Shown one piece after another: positions 5,633 through 6,365 of a stretch of DNA of 6,365 bases. The notes beneath the pieces were generated by a model. That model was given only the letters and a program-made list of their open reading frames with translations, was not told the DNA's origin and ran no database searches. The DNA is from Eubacterium sp. (GTDB taxonomy: Bacteria; Bacillota; Clostridia; Oscillospirales; Acutalibacteraceae), in the NCBI GenBank assembly GCA_017543725.1, contig JAFYFO010000058.1, positions 1 to 6,365 of the forward strand. The letters are read 5' to 3'. The translations under genes were made by a program, and so were the position numbers. How positions within the stretch are numbered: position 1 is the stretch's first letter; every line of letters begins with the position of its first letter.

Positions 5633-6365
5633 ATGAAAACAAAACAGGTGGTCAATTTGATAATAAGAATTGCGCTCATTATTATCGGAGCAATAATAAT
5701 ACTTCTCTACATCCCTCCCCTTGTTTCACTCGGAGTTGTTAACGCGGGAAATCTTTTCGGTTTTGCGCTCGGCGGAGGAATTATTGTAATCGGAGTTTTC
5801 TTAAACAAAATAATTGAATTTATCAAGCATTTATCGGATATCGGAAAGGGCAAACTGATATATTCCCTGCTCGCAGTAATTCTCTGCCTTGCAATAGCCT
5901 TTTTCAGTGTTTTTTTCGTAACCCTTTCAAATGTTATCAGCCATTCGAAATATACCGCAAAAGATGAAAGCGTTGTTATCGTTCTCGGCTGTCAGATAAG
6001 AGGAAGCGTTCCCTCAATGTCGCTTGTTCAAAGAGCAAACGCGGCGGCAAATTATCTTGAAAAACATCCAAACGCCGTTGCAATCGCCTCGGGCGGTCAG
6101 GGCGCAGATGAAGATTTAAGCGAAGGGCAGTGCATTTATAATCTGATGACTGAAAAAGGCATTGACCCCAAGAGAATTTATATTGAAGATAAATCAACAA
6201 ACACCGATGAAAATATTAAGTTTTCAAAAGAAATCATTGATATTATGGGACTTGATTACAATGTTGCAATTGCAACAAACGAATATCATCAGTACAGAGC
6301 CTCGATGATTTGCAAAAAGAACGGTCTTGATTCCTCGTCAATCCCCGCTCCTTCCTCGCCGAGAG
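5633..6365 (+). CDS. DUF218/YdcF-family membrane protein, 3'-truncated
   Basis: The ATG at 5633 follows AGGAGA at 7 nt, and 244 residues are visible before the window ends. Three membrane segments lie at about 8-34, 41-60 and 76-101. Lysine-rich stretches at the N-terminus and at 59-75 put the globular part outside the cell. The DUF218 domain begins near residue 112: VVIVLGC (114-120), a SLVQRANAAANYL helix, ASGGQGADEDLSEG (152-165), the family motif EDKSTNTDEN (185-194), and TNEYHQYRA (215-223) with the conserved His. The family includes E. coli YdcF, SanA and ElyC, tied to envelope integrity and peptidoglycan precursors; the biochemical reaction is not settled, and YdcF was reported to bind SAM. 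A role at the cell envelope is therefore an inference. The position with the conserved VLG is followed by Cys rather than the more common Ala. It is transcribed away from the ABC operon. Only the C-terminal part of the domain is missing. Confidence 0.9.
   Translation, partial: MKTKQVVNLIIRIALIIIGAIIILLYIPPLVSLGVVNAGNLFGFALGGGIIVIGVFLNKIIEFIKHLSDIGKGKLIYSLLAVILCLAIAFFSVFFVTLSNVISHSKYTAKDESVVIVLGCQIRGSVPSMSLVQRANAAANYLEKHPNAVAIASGGQGADEDLSEGQCIYNLMTEKGIDPKRIYIEDKSTNTDENIKFSKEIIDIMGLDYNVAIATNEYHQYRASMICKKNGLDSSSIPAPSSPR

Overview
The window looks like chromosomal DNA from a gut-type Clostridia, probably an Oscillospirales/Ruminococcaceae relative. The evidence is AT-rich intergenic DNA with TTGAAA/TATAAT promoters, strong AGGAGG-like ribosome binding sites, a long-form hibernation factor of the Firmicutes type, a paired ABC exporter, and a dispersed palindromic repeat that I associate from memory with gut Clostridia. 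The taxonomic placement is an inference, because no rRNA or marker gene is present.

Layout, left to right. (1) 2-805, plus strand: the C-terminal 267 residues of an FkbM-family SAM-dependent methyltransferase, cut by the window edge. (2) 806-1112: a non-coding stretch packed with repeats. Two different heptamer tandem arrays flank three units of a GC-rich palindromic repeat, one of them inverted. It ends in a bidirectional terminator at 1107-1135. (3) 1139-1687, minus strand: long-form hpf, the ribosome hibernation promoting factor, with its own RBS and a -10 box. (4) 1688-1837: a gap holding the hpf promoter, a near-consensus plus-strand promoter, and a 13-bp terminator hairpin only a few bases downstream of that promoter's expected start site. 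(5) 1838-5456, minus strand: a two-gene operon for a probable heterodimeric ABC exporter, joined by an 8-nt ATGCATGA overlap. (6) 5457-5632: a divergent intergenic region with a good promoter on each strand and a small inverted repeat between them. (7) 5633 to the window end, plus strand: a membrane-anchored DUF218/YdcF-family protein, cut by the edge.

How the genes relate. The two ABC proteins almost certainly form one complex: same architecture, coupled translation, shared sequence idiosyncrasies. The substrate is not evident, since there is no peptidase domain, no precursor peptide and no regulator in the window. hpf is a separate housekeeping unit downstream of the exporter on the same strand. 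The YdcF-like gene is transcribed away from the exporter and could share regulation with it through the common upstream region. FkbM belongs to whatever operon lies to the left and has no visible link to the others.

I do not see a convincing new multi-gene system. The items most worth a second look are the composite repeat at 806-1106, the back-to-back promoter and terminator at 1758-1835 that could make an RNA of about 43 nt, and the changed Walker A glycine in the first ABC subunit.
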